This document shows, in pieces, positions 1 to 7,749 of a stretch of 16,370 nt of DNA. The notes beneath the pieces were generated by a model. That model did not search any database, was not told the origin of the DNA, and worked only from the letters and a program-made list of their open reading frames with translations. How positions within the stretch are numbered: position 1 is the first letter of the stretch; the number at the start of each line of letters is the position of its first letter. Origin of the DNA: HXMU1420-2 sp040830545 (GTDB lineage: Bacteria; Pseudomonadota; Alphaproteobacteria; Rhodobacterales; Rhodobacteraceae); NCBI GenBank assembly GCA_040830545.1, contig JBFOMB010000020.1:1-16370 (forward strand), read 5' to 3'. The translations under genes were made by a program, and so were the position numbers.

Positions 1-864
1 GACCTGCGTGCCCCTTTTGCAGTAGACGCCAACGCTCTTATCGACCGACTGCTGGGCCAAGAGATCGAAGCCGTAGCCGACCTTGCCGAAGCCTTCCCGA
101 CTTCTGTCTTCCCCAAGGCTGTCGGCATACGGGAGCCAGACGCGCGCAAGCTGATCGACTACGGTGCCATGGTCTTCAACGCCATCGGCCCTGACAATGA
201 TCTGCGACGCCGCATCATGGCCAAAGGGCCAGACATCGTGCCATGGATCAACGAACAGTGCCTGCGCGAAAACCTCACTCCTGACGGGATTGGCGGCGCG
301 ATCTATGCGCAGGCCGACACCGGTGACATCACCGAGGACGAGGCCGGGATGCTGGTCCGCTCGCTGCTCTCCGCCGGGGTCGATACCACTGTGACGGGTA
401 TCGGCAACGCGCTCTGGTGCCTGGCTGAAAACCCCCACCAATTCGATCTGCTGAAATCCGATCCCGATCTGGCCTTGCCCGCGTTCGAAGAAACCCTGCG
501 CTACACTTCCCCCGTACAGGCCTTCTGCCGCACCGCGGGGCAAGACACTGAAGTCTCTGGCATTGCCATCGAAGAAGGCAGCAAAATCCTATGCGTCCTG
601 GGCGCAGCCAACCGCGACAGCGACCGCTGGCCCGACGCACACAGGTTCGACATCACCCGGAAAACTGCCGGCCACCTCGCGCTCGGCACCGGCCCCCATG
701 TCTGCGTCGGCCAGAATATCGCCCGGGCCGAAGGTCAGGCCGTACTGCGCGCACTGGCAATCAAAGTGGACCGAATCGAACTGACCGGCTCACCTGTCTG
801 GCGCGCCAACAATGCCATTCACGCGCTGGACCAACTGCCACTGCGCCTGATTCCAAAGGGATAG
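1..864 (+). CDS. Cytochrome P450, CYP199-like, 5'-truncated by window edge
   Basis: The frame is open from base 1 with no start, so the N-terminus lies outside the window; 287 residues are visible of a family that is usually about 400. Seen: I-helix oxygen-activation motif AGVDTT (fragment residues 125-130), K-helix ExxR as EETLR (E164, R167), and the heme loop LALGTGPHVCVGQ with the thiolate cysteine at residue 235 (codon 703-705). The usual Phe at the start of the heme loop is Leu here. The CVGQ...AR.EG stretch and the C-terminus resemble, from memory, the CYP199A P450s that O-demethylate or hydroxylate para-substituted benzoates, so a small aromatic acid is a reasonable substrate guess, not a demonstrated one. 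Such soluble class I P450s need a ferredoxin and a reductase; none is in the window, and they may lie to the left. A terminator-like repeat follows the stop. Confidence 0.93.
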   Translation, partial: DLRAPFAVDANALIDRLLGQEIEAVADLAEAFPTSVFPKAVGIREPDARKLIDYGAMVFNAIGPDNDLRRRIMAKGPDIVPWINEQCLRENLTPDGIGGAIYAQADTGDITEDEAGMLVRSLLSAGVDTTVTGIGNALWCLAENPHQFDLLKSDPDLALPAFEETLRYTSPVQAFCRTAGQDTEVSGIAIEEGSKILCVLGAANRDSDRWPDAHRFDITRKTAGHLALGTGPHVCVGQNIARAEGQAVLRALAIKVDRIELTGSPVWRANNAIHALDQLPLRLIPKG

Positions 865-935
865 ACAAAACCCACACGCTTCAACACGCGCGGTTGGGCA
901 ATTTGAGTATTTGACCCAAGAAGAAGCCCCATCTT

Positions 936-997
936 CTTCATTGTTCGCAAAATACTCCGGGGGAGTCGCGCCGCGCGCGACGGGGGCAGCGCCCCCT
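936..997 (+). repeat. 3'-end repeat element, copy 1
   Basis: The element starts with CTTCATTGTTC (936-946), continues to AATACTCCGGGGGAG, then forms two hairpins: GTCGCG/CGCGAC (965-970 with 976-981) and GGGGGC-AGC-GCCCCC (982-996). It sits 71 bases after the P450 stop and points the same way as that gene. There is no long T-run after the last hairpin. The same 11-mer occurs three more times in the window, each time after a gene end and in the direction of that gene, so a role in termination or mRNA 3'-end protection is inferred. Confidence 0.85.
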
Positions 998-1016
998 CAA
1001 TCCTCATGCAAGAGGA

Positions 1017-1277
1017 TCAACCGCCTTTCAGTCGCTGCATCAGCCAGATCTCATTTTCAGGCGAAACCGGTTCATTCAACGCGGATGCTATCACCTTGCC
1101 ATCCACCGCCACGGACACGCCGCTTTCGACAATGTCCTCCAGCCCCGGATGCGCGGCAACCAGCCCGTTGATCACATCGCCAACGGTGCGGGCCTCAACT
1201 TCCACAACCTCTTGCCCGCCGGTAAAGGCGCGCAAACCAGACCAGAGGTGAACCTTGACGAGAGGGGCATTCATCAT
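1017..1277 (-). CDS. MoaD/ThiS-family ubiquitin-like sulfur carrier protein
   Basis: An 86-residue protein with the small beta-grasp pattern of MoaD/ThiS: an N-terminal strand VKVHLWSGLRAF, the segment TVGDVINGLVAAHPGLE typical of the family helix, and the C-terminal ...LMQRLKGG. The terminal Gly-Gly is what an E1-like enzyme adenylates and then thiocarboxylates in true carriers, so the tail is intact. The start chosen is the first of two adjacent ATGs (1275-1277), with a modest AGGG eight bases upstream; the frame extends further upstream, but that part looks non-coding and overlaps the divergent pentapeptide gene. No MoaE, MoeB or ThiF partner is next to it. It could supply sulfur to molybdopterin (a Mo enzyme operon lies 3 kb away) or to another pathway; sequence alone does not decide this. 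Confidence 0.85.
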   Translation of the reverse strand: MMNAPLVKVHLWSGLRAFTGGQEVVEVEARTVGDVINGLVAAHPGLEDIVESGVSVAVDGKVIASALNEPVSPENEIWLMQRLKGG

Positions 1278-1350
1278 GACGCTGACCCTAGGCCGACCAG
1301 GGCGGAAACGCCAGATCGACCATCCCAAATTTTGACCAACAGGATTTCTC

Positions 1351-1923
1351 ATGCCCCGTGTTTCACTGCCTGCTATGCTCGCGTTTTCAATCTTTCTTTC
1401 CGCGTGCCCGGCAACCGCCTCGGACCTCACCACCGCCGTGCAAACGCGCAGTTGCACAGGCTGTGACCTGAGCGAACACAACCTGAGTGGCAAGGATTTC
1501 ACCGGCATGGACCTGTCCGGCGCCAATCTCAGCCGCTCCAACATGATGCAGGTCAACCTGACAGGGTCGGTTCTATTTGGCGCTCAGGTCGAGGCGGTGA
1601 ATTTCAGCCAGGGCACGGCTATCTACACTGATTTTTCTTCGGCCAACCTCGCGAAATCCAACCTCATGAACACAAATTTCAATGGCGCGCAGATGGGTGG
1701 CACAAACCTTGACGGGTCCAACCTGATCGGGGCGCGGCTCGACGGTGTGCAACTCATCGGCGCGTCGCTCAAGGGCGCGGTTTTGAACACTGCCGTGCTG
1801 GACGGCGCGAACCTGACTGGCGCGGATCTGACCGGGGCTGTCATACAGCAGGTTTCGACCATCGGCACGATCTTCTGCAACACGATCATGCCCGACGGTC
1901 AGCCCAATACCAGCGGTTGCTGA
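1351..1923 (+). CDS. Exported pentapeptide-repeat protein
   Basis: A 190-residue protein with AGGA placed six bases before the ATG. Residues 1-24 form a hydrophobic export signal. It contains LSAC (16-19), which fits a lipobox, but ATAS-D (21-25) would also suit ordinary signal peptidase I, so lipoprotein or periplasmic protein are both possible. From about residue 39 to 165 the sequence repeats in steps of five with Leu or Phe in the central place (for example DLSGANLSRSN and DGANLTGADLTGA), which predicts a right-handed quadrilateral beta-helix. Two cysteines (C35, C38) precede the helix, and C176 and C190 lie in the tail ending NTSGC; disulfides are possible in the periplasm. The role of such secreted pentapeptide proteins is generally unknown. 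The gene is divergent from the MoaD-like gene across 73 bases. Confidence 0.92.
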   Translation: MPRVSLPAMLAFSIFLSACPATASDLTTAVQTRSCTGCDLSEHNLSGKDFTGMDLSGANLSRSNMMQVNLTGSVLFGAQVEAVNFSQGTAIYTDFSSANLAKSNLMNTNFNGAQMGGTNLDGSNLIGARLDGVQLIGASLKGAVLNTAVLDGANLTGADLTGAVIQQVSTIGTIFCNTIMPDGQPNTSGC

Positions 1924-1954
1924 TCCCATCACCCGAGCCACAAATCGAAACGCA

Positions 1955-1975
1955 GTCCCGGGCTTGACCCGGGAC
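1955..1975. repeat. Palindromic repeat, GTCCCGGG-CTTGA-CCCGGGAC
   Basis: A perfect 8-bp inverted repeat with a CTTGA loop, in the gap between the pentapeptide gene (ends 1923) and the SnoaL-like gene (starts 2123). Two further copies of the same hairpin, in opposite orientations, occur at 9612-9668. No T-run follows, so it is not a classical intrinsic terminator, though it could halt exonucleases or act as a REP-like element. The rest of the 199-base gap holds only a 10-bp palindrome, AAACATGTTT (2094-2103), just upstream of the next ribosome binding site. Confidence 0.85.
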
Positions 1976-2122
1976 CTCGCGACACTGGCGCGCCACAGGA
2001 CAGTGATTTCCAACTCTCGCGGGACAGATTTCATACACGCCAAACGGAAACTGCTGTAACCTTACACCACCCAAGCGATGTTCGCAGCGGTACAAACATG
2101 TTTTTGAGTGGAGGATTGACGA

Positions 2123-2554
2123 ATGGACAAACTGGAAGTCGCCAAAACCTGGTATCGCCGCGTTTATGCTGAGGAAGACCTGAGCGCGATTGACGACATG
2201 CTGGAACCCCGCACCGATGCCAAGGGTCTGGGCGGGCAGCCGCTGTTGGGTCCGGAAGACTTCAAGGGCTTTGTCCAGGGCATGCTGGCCCTGCTCAGCG
2301 ACATAGACATCTCCATCGACAAGTCCATGGAAGAAGGCGACTGGCTGGCCAGCGTGATCACTATCTCCGCCCGCTGCCGCAACACTGGCAAACCGATCAC
2401 AGTTCCGGGCCAGGTCATGGCCAAGGTCGAGGATGGCAAGATCACCGAGGCACACAATGCGGTCGATTTCCTGTCCATGTTCAGCCAGCTTGGCCTGTTG
2501 CCCGAAGACGCATTTGCCACGTGTTTTTCAGGAACGCGCGTCGGGGGAACCTGA
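2123..2554 (+). CDS. SnoaL-like / NTF2-fold protein
   Basis: A 143-residue protein with a strong GGAGG eight bases before its ATG. The pattern (N-terminal helix KLEVAKTWYRRVYAEEDLSAIDDML, a middle helix EDFKGFVQGMLALLSDIDISID, then strands DWLASVITISARC, GQVMAKVEDGKITEAHNAVDF) matches the SnoaL/NTF2-like alpha+beta barrel of polyketide cyclases, ester hydrolases and many orphan proteins. Fold assignment is good; reaction and ligand cannot be read. The AraC-type regulator starts 38 bases after the stop on the same strand, so the two are probably cotranscribed, and the regulator may respond to the compound this protein binds or converts. Confidence 0.82.
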   Translation: MDKLEVAKTWYRRVYAEEDLSAIDDMLEPRTDAKGLGGQPLLGPEDFKGFVQGMLALLSDIDISIDKSMEEGDWLASVITISARCRNTGKPITVPGQVMAKVEDGKITEAHNAVDFLSMFSQLGLLPEDAFATCFSGTRVGGT

Positions 2555-2592
2555 GCGTCGCAGTCGCAATCCCAACTGGGAGGAGCGAAAAG

Positions 2593-3528
2593 GTGCAAGT
2601 CCGTTTCCAGATACTGGACTATCCGGGCTCTCAGAAATCCGCGATCTTGGGCATCAAGGACCTGTTGGATTTCGCCAATGCGCAGGGCGTGTCGGCGGGG
2701 GCGGGCATCTTTGAAACCACAATCAGCCGCGATCCGGACACAGACGCTGACGTTTATGTTCTCCCGCCCGCTCTGGTGTTGGAACCACCCAGCCTGCCGG
2801 AGGGCTGGAAAAGCGGTCTGATCGCACGATCGGACTCCGGTTGCGTTCTTGCCTCCATCTGCTCGGGCGCGTTTCTGCTGGCGGAAACCGGTTTGCTGGA
2901 CGGATTGAAAATCACAACCCATTGGCGTCATGCAGACGTTTTGCGGCAGCGCCATCCCAAAACCATCATCGACACCGATCGCATCCTCGTTGATCTGGGC
3001 AACATCGTGACCGCAGGCGGCGTCATGGCATGGACCGACCTCACCTTGCACATGATCCAGCGCTTTGGTGGCAGAAAGCTGATGCTGAACGTGGCGCGGA
3101 TGTTTGTTGTGGACCCGCCGGAACGGGAGCAAAGCTATTATGCGAGCTTTGTTCCCAACAAAAAGCACACTGACGGGGCCATCGCAGCCATCCAGACGCT
3201 CATGCAGGACGCCCCCGGCGCGTCGCACACTGTTGCGTCCCTGGCTGCAGCAGGGGCCATGTCCGAACGCAGTTTCATGCGGCGGTTCAAGCAGGCCACG
3301 GGCACATCACCCGTGGCGTATCTTCAGTTGCTGCGGGTCGAATCGGCTCGGTCCCGGCTGGAACTGACGCGTGACAGCTTCGAACGCATCAGTTGGGACA
3401 TGGGATATGGTGACCCCGCAGCCTTCAGGCGGATTTTCAAACGGGTCTCCGGGCTGACCCCGTCCGACTACCGGCGTCGTTTTGGCATGGGAACCAGCGT
3501 TACGCGCGACGCAGATACAGCGCCGTGA
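2593..3528 (+). CDS. GlxA-family regulator (DJ-1/PfpI domain + AraC HTH)
   Basis: A 311-residue protein. The start chosen is GTG at 2593, because AGGAG lies seven bases upstream; the frame is open further left, but that part overlaps the SnoaL gene and lacks a binding site. Residues 5-170 form a class I amidotransferase/DJ-1-like sensor domain. Its nucleophile elbow is ASICSGAFLLAETGLLDG with Cys90, followed by THW (109-111) as in GlxA/FtrA regulators. Residues 212-298 are an AraC/XylS double helix-turn-helix: first HTH around VASLAAAGAMSERSFMRRF, second around ISWDMGYGDPAAFRRIFKR, ending GLTPSDYRRRF. It is expected to activate a neighbouring catabolic or stress gene on sensing a small metabolite; the SnoaL-like gene just upstream is the obvious candidate. 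Its last 29 bases overlap the 3' end of the opposing membrane-protein gene. Confidence 0.93.
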   Translation: MQVRFQILDYPGSQKSAILGIKDLLDFANAQGVSAGAGIFETTISRDPDTDADVYVLPPALVLEPPSLPEGWKSGLIARSDSGCVLASICSGAFLLAETGLLDGLKITTHWRHADVLRQRHPKTIIDTDRILVDLGNIVTAGGVMAWTDLTLHMIQRFGGRKLMLNVARMFVVDPPEREQSYYASFVPNKKHTDGAIAAIQTLMQDAPGASHTVASLAAAGAMSERSFMRRFKQATGTSPVAYLQLLRVESARSRLELTRDSFERISWDMGYGDPAAFRRIFKRVSGLTPSDYRRRFGMGTSVTRDADTAP

Positions 3529-3883
3529 GTGATACCCAAATGACTGCGAGCAGACCGGTCTGCGCCCAGTACGGCCAAACGGCCTGCCCTTCGGCCAGGA
3601 CAGAGGCCAGCGCATCAGACATGTTGACCGAGGTCAGGCCCAGAACTGTAACGGCCAGTACGGCCAACGCGACAGGCACAACGGTCATGTCGCGCGACGC
3701 GGCCCAGAACAGTCCAATGTAGCTGACCACAGCGAACGAGATGATTTTGTCCTGATAGGCGTAAAACGGAGTGTCGAAGTAGACGAACAAGATCGGCACC
3801 TTGATACCGAAGAAATGCGCGACTGACATAGCGATGAAGTAGGCGACACAGGCCAGAAGGCCAAGGCGAAGCAGTTTGGGCAT
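3500..3883 (-). CDS. Small membrane protein of unknown function, four predicted TM helices
   Basis: A 127-residue hydrophobic protein with likely membrane helices near residues 5-24, 44-62, 66-84 and 106-124, ending in the positively charged ALYLRRA. The ATG at 3883 was chosen because it opens directly on the first helix; a longer in-frame start at 3979 would add 32 unremarkable residues. The ribosome binding site is weak (GGA only). No family was recognised with confidence. The gene overlaps the GlxA-type regulator by 29 bases tail to tail, so strong transcription of one could affect the other. It is presumably an inner-membrane protein. Confidence 0.72.
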   Translation of the reverse strand: MPKLLRLGLLACVAYFIAMSVAHFFGIKVPILFVYFDTPFYAYQDKIISFAVVSYIGLFWAASRDMTVVPVALAVLAVTVLGLTSVNMSDALASVLAEGQAVWPYWAQTGLLAVIWVSLTALYLRRA

Positions 3884-4063
3884 GGGAAAGTCCAATTGTT
3901 TGATTGCAGTGGCAAAATGCCGAAACACGGGCCTCTGCGTCAGTGGCGATATTGCCAATATGTGGACCGATCCCGCCAAAGGCCTAATCAGTGACGAGGA
4001 CTCCTGTCGTTGTCACTGGACGTCCAGTGGCGGTGTCCGAAACGCACCCCATCAACCCAAACG

Positions 4064-4091
4064 AAAAAAGCCCGCCAACAACGGGCGGGCT
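4064..4091 (-). terminator. Rho-independent terminator of the molybdenum hydroxylase operon
   Basis: Read on the minus strand, AGCCCGCC (4091-4084) pairs perfectly with GGCGGGCT (4076-4069) across a 7-base loop and is followed by a run of six T (4069-4064). It lies 56 bases after the stop of the Mo subunit gene, in the direction of that operon. It is the clearest intrinsic terminator in the window. The rest of the gap 3884-4146 shows no further gene. Confidence 0.93.
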
Positions 4092-4146
4092 CTTTCCTGC
4101 AAATGTTTCAAACGCGGGCCGGACAGCCCACTCTCACCCCTTCGGG

Positions 4147-6408
4147 TCAGTCATGTGTACCCAACGCCTTCAGGATGCGCGGAGGGGACATGGGCAGTTG
4201 CTTCAACCGAACACCAGAGGCATTCGAAACCGCGTTGGCAATCGCTGCCAACGGCGGGCAGATCGAGGTTTCACCCACACCGCGCACGCCATAGGGGTGG
4301 CCCGGGTTCGGCACCTCCACGATCACTGTGTCGATCATCGGCAGGTCCGAGGCGACCGGAATACGGTAGTCGAGGAAGCCCGCGTTCTGCAGACGTCCAT
4401 CCTCGCCATAGATGTATTCCTCGTTCAGCGCCCAGCCGATGCCTTGTGCGGCACCGCCCTGATATTGGCCTTCCACATAGGTCGGGTGGATCGCCTTGCC
4501 CGCGTCCTGCACCACGGTGTAGCGCGTGATCGTGGTCTTGCCGGTTTCCTTGTCGACCTCGCTGTCCACGATATGCGTGGCAAAGCTGACGCCAGCACCT
4601 TCAGGGGTTGCTTCGAAGTGACCCACGATCGGACCACCGGTTGCGCCCATCTTGGCCGTGATTTTGGCCAGCGGCATGGGCTCATGCTCACCTGCGTTCG
4701 GGCCGGATGGTACGGCACAGCCGTCTTCCCACTTCACCGCGTCCTCGTCGATGCCCCACTTGGCCGCTGCCCGCGCGCAGAGCTTTTTGACCGCATCCCG
4801 CGCCGCCTTGATCGTGGCCAGACCCGACGCATAGGTCACGCGCGACCCGTGGCTGATTTCGTTATAACCCAGCGATGCGGTGTCAACGACGGTGCAGCGC
4901 ACGTTCTCGTAGGGAATGCCCAGCTCTTCGGCGGCCATCATCGCCATGGACGCGCGCGATCCGCCGATGTCCGGAGTACCGACGGCGAGTTGTGCCGTGC
5001 CATCCTCGGACAGAGCCAGCGATACGGCTGTTTCGCCACCGTGGTTGAACCAGAACCCGCAGGACACACCGCGTCCCTGACCCTCTTTCAGAGGCGTCGC
5101 ATAATGCGGATGTGCCTTGGCCGCTTCCAGGGTTTCCACGAGGCCAATGCGGTCCCATTTCGGACCAAAGCTGGCCTGTGTGCCTTCGCGAGAAGCGTTT
5201 TTCAGGCGCGTGTCAATTGGGTCCAGTCCCAACTGGTTGCACAGTTGGTCAACGACGCTTTCCACCGCAAAGGCCGCCATTGGCGAGCCGGGCGCGCGGT
5301 ACGCGGCCTGCTTGGGCCGGTTCGTCATGACGTCGTAACCAATCTGCTTCACATGGGCGAGGTTGTAGGGCGCAAAGGCGCACATCGACGTGAATTCCAT
5401 CGGCGCACCGGGGAAGGCCCCGCCCTGACACCGGAACACGCCGGTGGCGGCGGTCATGGTGCCGTCCTTCTTCATCCCGATCTTCACGTCCATGGAGGTC
5501 GAGGCCGTCGGCCCTGTCGCCCGGAACACGTCCGCCCGGTTCATAACGATCTTGACCGGCTTGTTAGCCTTGCGGCTCAGCGCCAATGCAACCGGTTCGA
5601 TGAACACGGCCGTCTTGCCACCAAACCCACCGCCGATTTCCGACGCGGTCACGCGCAGCTGGCTGGTTTCCAGGTCCAGCAGGGCGGCGCAGACCTTCTG
5701 CACGTTCCAGTGGCCCTGCGTGCAGCACCACAATTCGCCCTTGCCGTCACCACCCAGCGTGCCCAGACACGCATGTGGTTCGATATAACCCTGATGGGTC
5801 GCTTCGGTCTGGAAGGTTTCCTCGATCACCAGATCCGCCTCGGCAAAACCCGCCTCGGGGTCGCCATGGCCGCTTTCGTGATAGCGCACGACGTTCGGGT
5901 GCATGCCCTCGGGCACGGATTTCTCCGCTGTACCTTCGCGGATCACCGGTGCGCCTTCGGCCATCGCCTTGTCCACGTCGGTGACGTGGGGCAACACTTC
6001 GTACTCGACCTTGATCGCCTTGGCCGCATCGCGCGCCGCCAGTTGCGAGGTCGCGGCAATCGCCGCCACAGCATGCCCGTCATACAGGGCCTTTTCGCCC
6101 GCCATGACGTTTTCCAGCACGTTCCACATCTCGCCCCGCATGCCAGGGGCAGGCTGCACCTTGGTCGAGAAATCGGCGCGCGTGACAACGGCCTTTACGC
6201 CTTCCATCGCCTCAGCGGCAGACGTGTCGATCTTCACGATCTTTGCATGCGCATGGGGGGAGCGCACAATGACGCCCCACAACATGCCCGGTGCTGTCAT
6301 ATCCGCACCAAACCGGGCGCGGCCTGTGACCTTGTCCACCCCGTCCGGGCGGTCAGGCCGCGTGCCGATCTGCTTGAACCCGTCGGTTTTCAGAGAGTCG
6401 AGTGCCAT
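4147..6408 (-). CDS. Xanthine dehydrogenase-family molybdenum hydroxylase, large Mo-binding subunit
   Basis: A 753-residue catalytic subunit that binds molybdopterin-cytosine-dinucleotide-type Mo cofactor and hydroxylates a substrate with water as oxygen source. Domains: aldehyde oxidase/xanthine dehydrogenase a/b hammerhead (about residues 25-140), then the two Mo-binding domains (about 150-390 and 410-700). Seen: GGGFGGK (259-265), AAYRAPGSP (368-376), QGGAAQGIG (650-658) and GVRGVGE with the catalytic base Glu713. The AYRxxxCSxR selenium-copper loop of form I CO dehydrogenase is absent, so it is not a typical CoxL. The ATG shares one base with the stop of the 2Fe-2S gene (TAATG), implying coupled translation. 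Substrate is not determined; aldehydes, N-heterocycles, purines or aromatic acyl-CoAs are used by relatives. Maturation needs a XdhC/CoxI-type chaperone, which is not in the window. Confidence 0.95.
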   Translation of the reverse strand: MALDSLKTDGFKQIGTRPDRPDGVDKVTGRARFGADMTAPGMLWGVIVRSPHAHAKIVKIDTSAAEAMEGVKAVVTRADFSTKVQPAPGMRGEMWNVLENVMAGEKALYDGHAVAAIAATSQLAARDAAKAIKVEYEVLPHVTDVDKAMAEGAPVIREGTAEKSVPEGMHPNVVRYHESGHGDPEAGFAEADLVIEETFQTEATHQGYIEPHACLGTLGGDGKGELWCCTQGHWNVQKVCAALLDLETSQLRVTASEIGGGFGGKTAVFIEPVALALSRKANKPVKIVMNRADVFRATGPTASTSMDVKIGMKKDGTMTAATGVFRCQGGAFPGAPMEFTSMCAFAPYNLAHVKQIGYDVMTNRPKQAAYRAPGSPMAAFAVESVVDQLCNQLGLDPIDTRLKNASREGTQASFGPKWDRIGLVETLEAAKAHPHYATPLKEGQGRGVSCGFWFNHGGETAVSLALSEDGTAQLAVGTPDIGGSRASMAMMAAEELGIPYENVRCTVVDTASLGYNEISHGSRVTYASGLATIKAARDAVKKLCARAAAKWGIDEDAVKWEDGCAVPSGPNAGEHEPMPLAKITAKMGATGGPIVGHFEATPEGAGVSFATHIVDSEVDKETGKTTITRYTVVQDAGKAIHPTYVEGQYQGGAAQGIGWALNEEYIYGEDGRLQNAGFLDYRIPVASDLPMIDTVIVEVPNPGHPYGVRGVGETSICPPLAAIANAVSNASGVRLKQLPMSPPRILKALGTHD

Positions 6409-6887
6409 TACGATGCCTCCCGCATTTCTGCTGCCGTATCCATCACGGCGCGAATGATCTTGTCATACCCGGTGCAGCGGCACAGGTTGCCCGCCAGCCA
6501 ATACCGCACCTGTTCCTCGGTCGGGTCGGGTTCGCGTTCCAGCAGGTTTTTCGCCGCGACCAGAATGCCGGGCGTGCAGACGCCGCACTGCAATGCTGCG
6601 TATTCGATGAACTTCTTCTGCAGCGGATGCAGCGCCTCTTCGGTCGCAATGCCTTCGACGGTACCGATTTCCTTGCCTTCGGCCTCGGCCCCCAGCATCA
6701 GGCAGGAGCAGACCAGACGGCCGTCAACCGTGACCGAACAGGCCCCGCAATCACCGGTGCCGCAGCCTTCCTTGGCCCCGGTCAGACCCAGCCGGTCGCG
6801 CAGCACGTCCAGCACGGTTTCACGCGGGTCGCACAGGAATTCAACGGGATCGCCGTTGATGGATGTTGTGACATGTACCTTGCTCAT
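6408..6887 (-). CDS. Molybdenum hydroxylase 2Fe-2S subunit
   Basis: A 159-residue small subunit that carries electrons from the Mo centre to FAD. N-terminal plant-type ferredoxin cluster ligands are C42, C47, C50 and C62 (in EGCGTGDCGAC and later LVCSC); the C-terminal helical domain holds the second cluster with C101, C104, C136 and C138 (QCGVCTPG and LCRCTGY). All eight ligands are present. The ATG at 6887 begins four bases after the stop of the FAD subunit gene, and the stop overlaps the Mo subunit start by one base, so the three genes are one tightly coupled operon. Length and motifs are normal for CoxS/HcrC-like subunits; the frame runs further upstream inside the FAD gene, but that part is shadow sequence. 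Confidence 0.96.
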   Translation of the reverse strand: MSKVHVTTSINGDPVEFLCDPRETVLDVLRDRLGLTGAKEGCGTGDCGACSVTVDGRLVCSCLMLGAEAEGKEIGTVEGIATEEALHPLQKKFIEYAALQCGVCTPGILVAAKNLLEREPDPTEEQVRYWLAGNLCRCTGYDKIIRAVMDTAAEMREAS

Positions 6888-6891
6888 GAAC

Positions 6892-7749
6892 TCAGCCTTT
6901 CGCGCGGTCATAGGCGATCTGTGCCGCCCGTTTGGCCAGAACACCGGCCACGTGAGTGCGGAATTCAACCGTTCCGCGTTTGTCCGAAATCGGGTTGCAG
7001 GCGGCTTCTGCCGCTGCGGCCAGCTTGTCCAGCGCGGCGTCGTCCAGCGTTGTGCCGATGATCGCGGTTGCAGCATTTTCGACCAGCAGAACGGTTGGGG
7101 CCACTGCGCCAAGGGACACGCGTGCCTCGGTGATCGTGTCGCCGTCCAGACGCAGGTTCACGCCGCAGCCCACAACCGCGATGTCCATTTCCGTGCGCGG
7201 AATGAACCGCAGATAGGCGTCACCGCCCCCTGCACCGCGTGCGGGAATATGGACGGCTGACACCAGCTCGCCCTTGGCCAGATTGGTTTTGCCAGGGCCT
7301 GCTGGAATATCCTCGACCGCGACCTGGCGTGTGCCATCCGGTCCAGTCACCGACAGGGTTACCCCAGCAGCAAACTGCGCCGGCACACTGTCCGCAGCGG
7401 GCGAACCGTTGCACAGGTTGCCAGTCAGCGTCGCGCGGCCCTGCACCTGGGTGGAGCCGATCAGGTCCATCGCCTCGACCAACCCGGGCCATTCGGCGCT
7501 CAGCTCTGCATGTTCCGACATCTCGGCCCCGGTGACAGCCACGCCCAGCGTCCAGCTGCCATCAGCGTTCTTGGTGATGTCATGGGTGCCGTCGATGTGC
7601 TTGATATCAATCAATGTATCCGGCTCAACCAGGTCCGAGCGCAGCTGGACCAGAACGTCCGTGCCCCCAGCCAGAAACCGTGTGATGCCTTCTGCCCCGG
7701 ATGCGATTGCAGCCGCATCGGCGAAGGTCGCGGGTGTGTGGTACTGCAT
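6892..7749 (-). CDS. Molybdenum hydroxylase FAD-binding subunit
   Basis: A 285-residue medium subunit. It begins MQYHTPATF with a strong AGGAGG four bases upstream, which decides this start over an in-frame longer version. FAD-binding motifs are FLAGGTDVLVQLRS (25-38) and ATLTGNLCNGSPAAD (106-120), followed by the CO dehydrogenase flavoprotein C-terminal domain (about 170-280). It passes electrons from the 2Fe-2S subunit to an acceptor such as a quinone, NAD or a b-type cytochrome. It lacks room for the extra 4Fe-4S insertion found in the FAD subunit of anaerobic 4-hydroxybenzoyl-CoA reductase, so an ordinary aerobic hydroxylase is more likely. First gene of the operon; its promoter should lie within 7750-7883, shared with the divergent ene-reductase gene. 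Confidence 0.95.
   Translation of the reverse strand: MQYHTPATFADAAAIASGAEGITRFLAGGTDVLVQLRSDLVEPDTLIDIKHIDGTHDITKNADGSWTLGVAVTGAEMSEHAELSAEWPGLVEAMDLIGSTQVQGRATLTGNLCNGSPAADSVPAQFAAGVTLSVTGPDGTRQVAVEDIPAGPGKTNLAKGELVSAVHIPARGAGGGDAYLRFIPRTEMDIAVVGCGVNLRLDGDTITEARVSLGAVAPTVLLVENAATAIIGTTLDDAALDKLAAAAEAACNPISDKRGTVEFRTHVAGVLAKRAAQIAYDRAKG

Noticed and set aside
1278..1556. N-terminal extension of the MoaD-like frame
   Set aside because: The extra 93 residues lack family similarity and run antisense through the start of the pentapeptide gene; the double ATG at 1277 gives a protein of normal family length.
2164..3228. 354-codon open frame on the minus strand
   Set aside because: Antisense to the SnoaL-like gene and the regulator, both of which have family motifs and good ribosome binding sites.
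4147..6408. Form I carbon monoxide dehydrogenase large subunit
   Set aside because: Gene order is coxMSL-like, but the AYRxxxCSxR active-site loop is absent; the sequence has AAYRAPGSP instead.
3991..7260. 1089-codon open frame on the plus strand
   Set aside because: It lies antisense to the molybdenum hydroxylase operon, whose three subunits are recognised by full motif sets. The plus-strand translation is rich in His, Arg and Gly with no domain, as expected for a shadow frame in GC-rich DNA.
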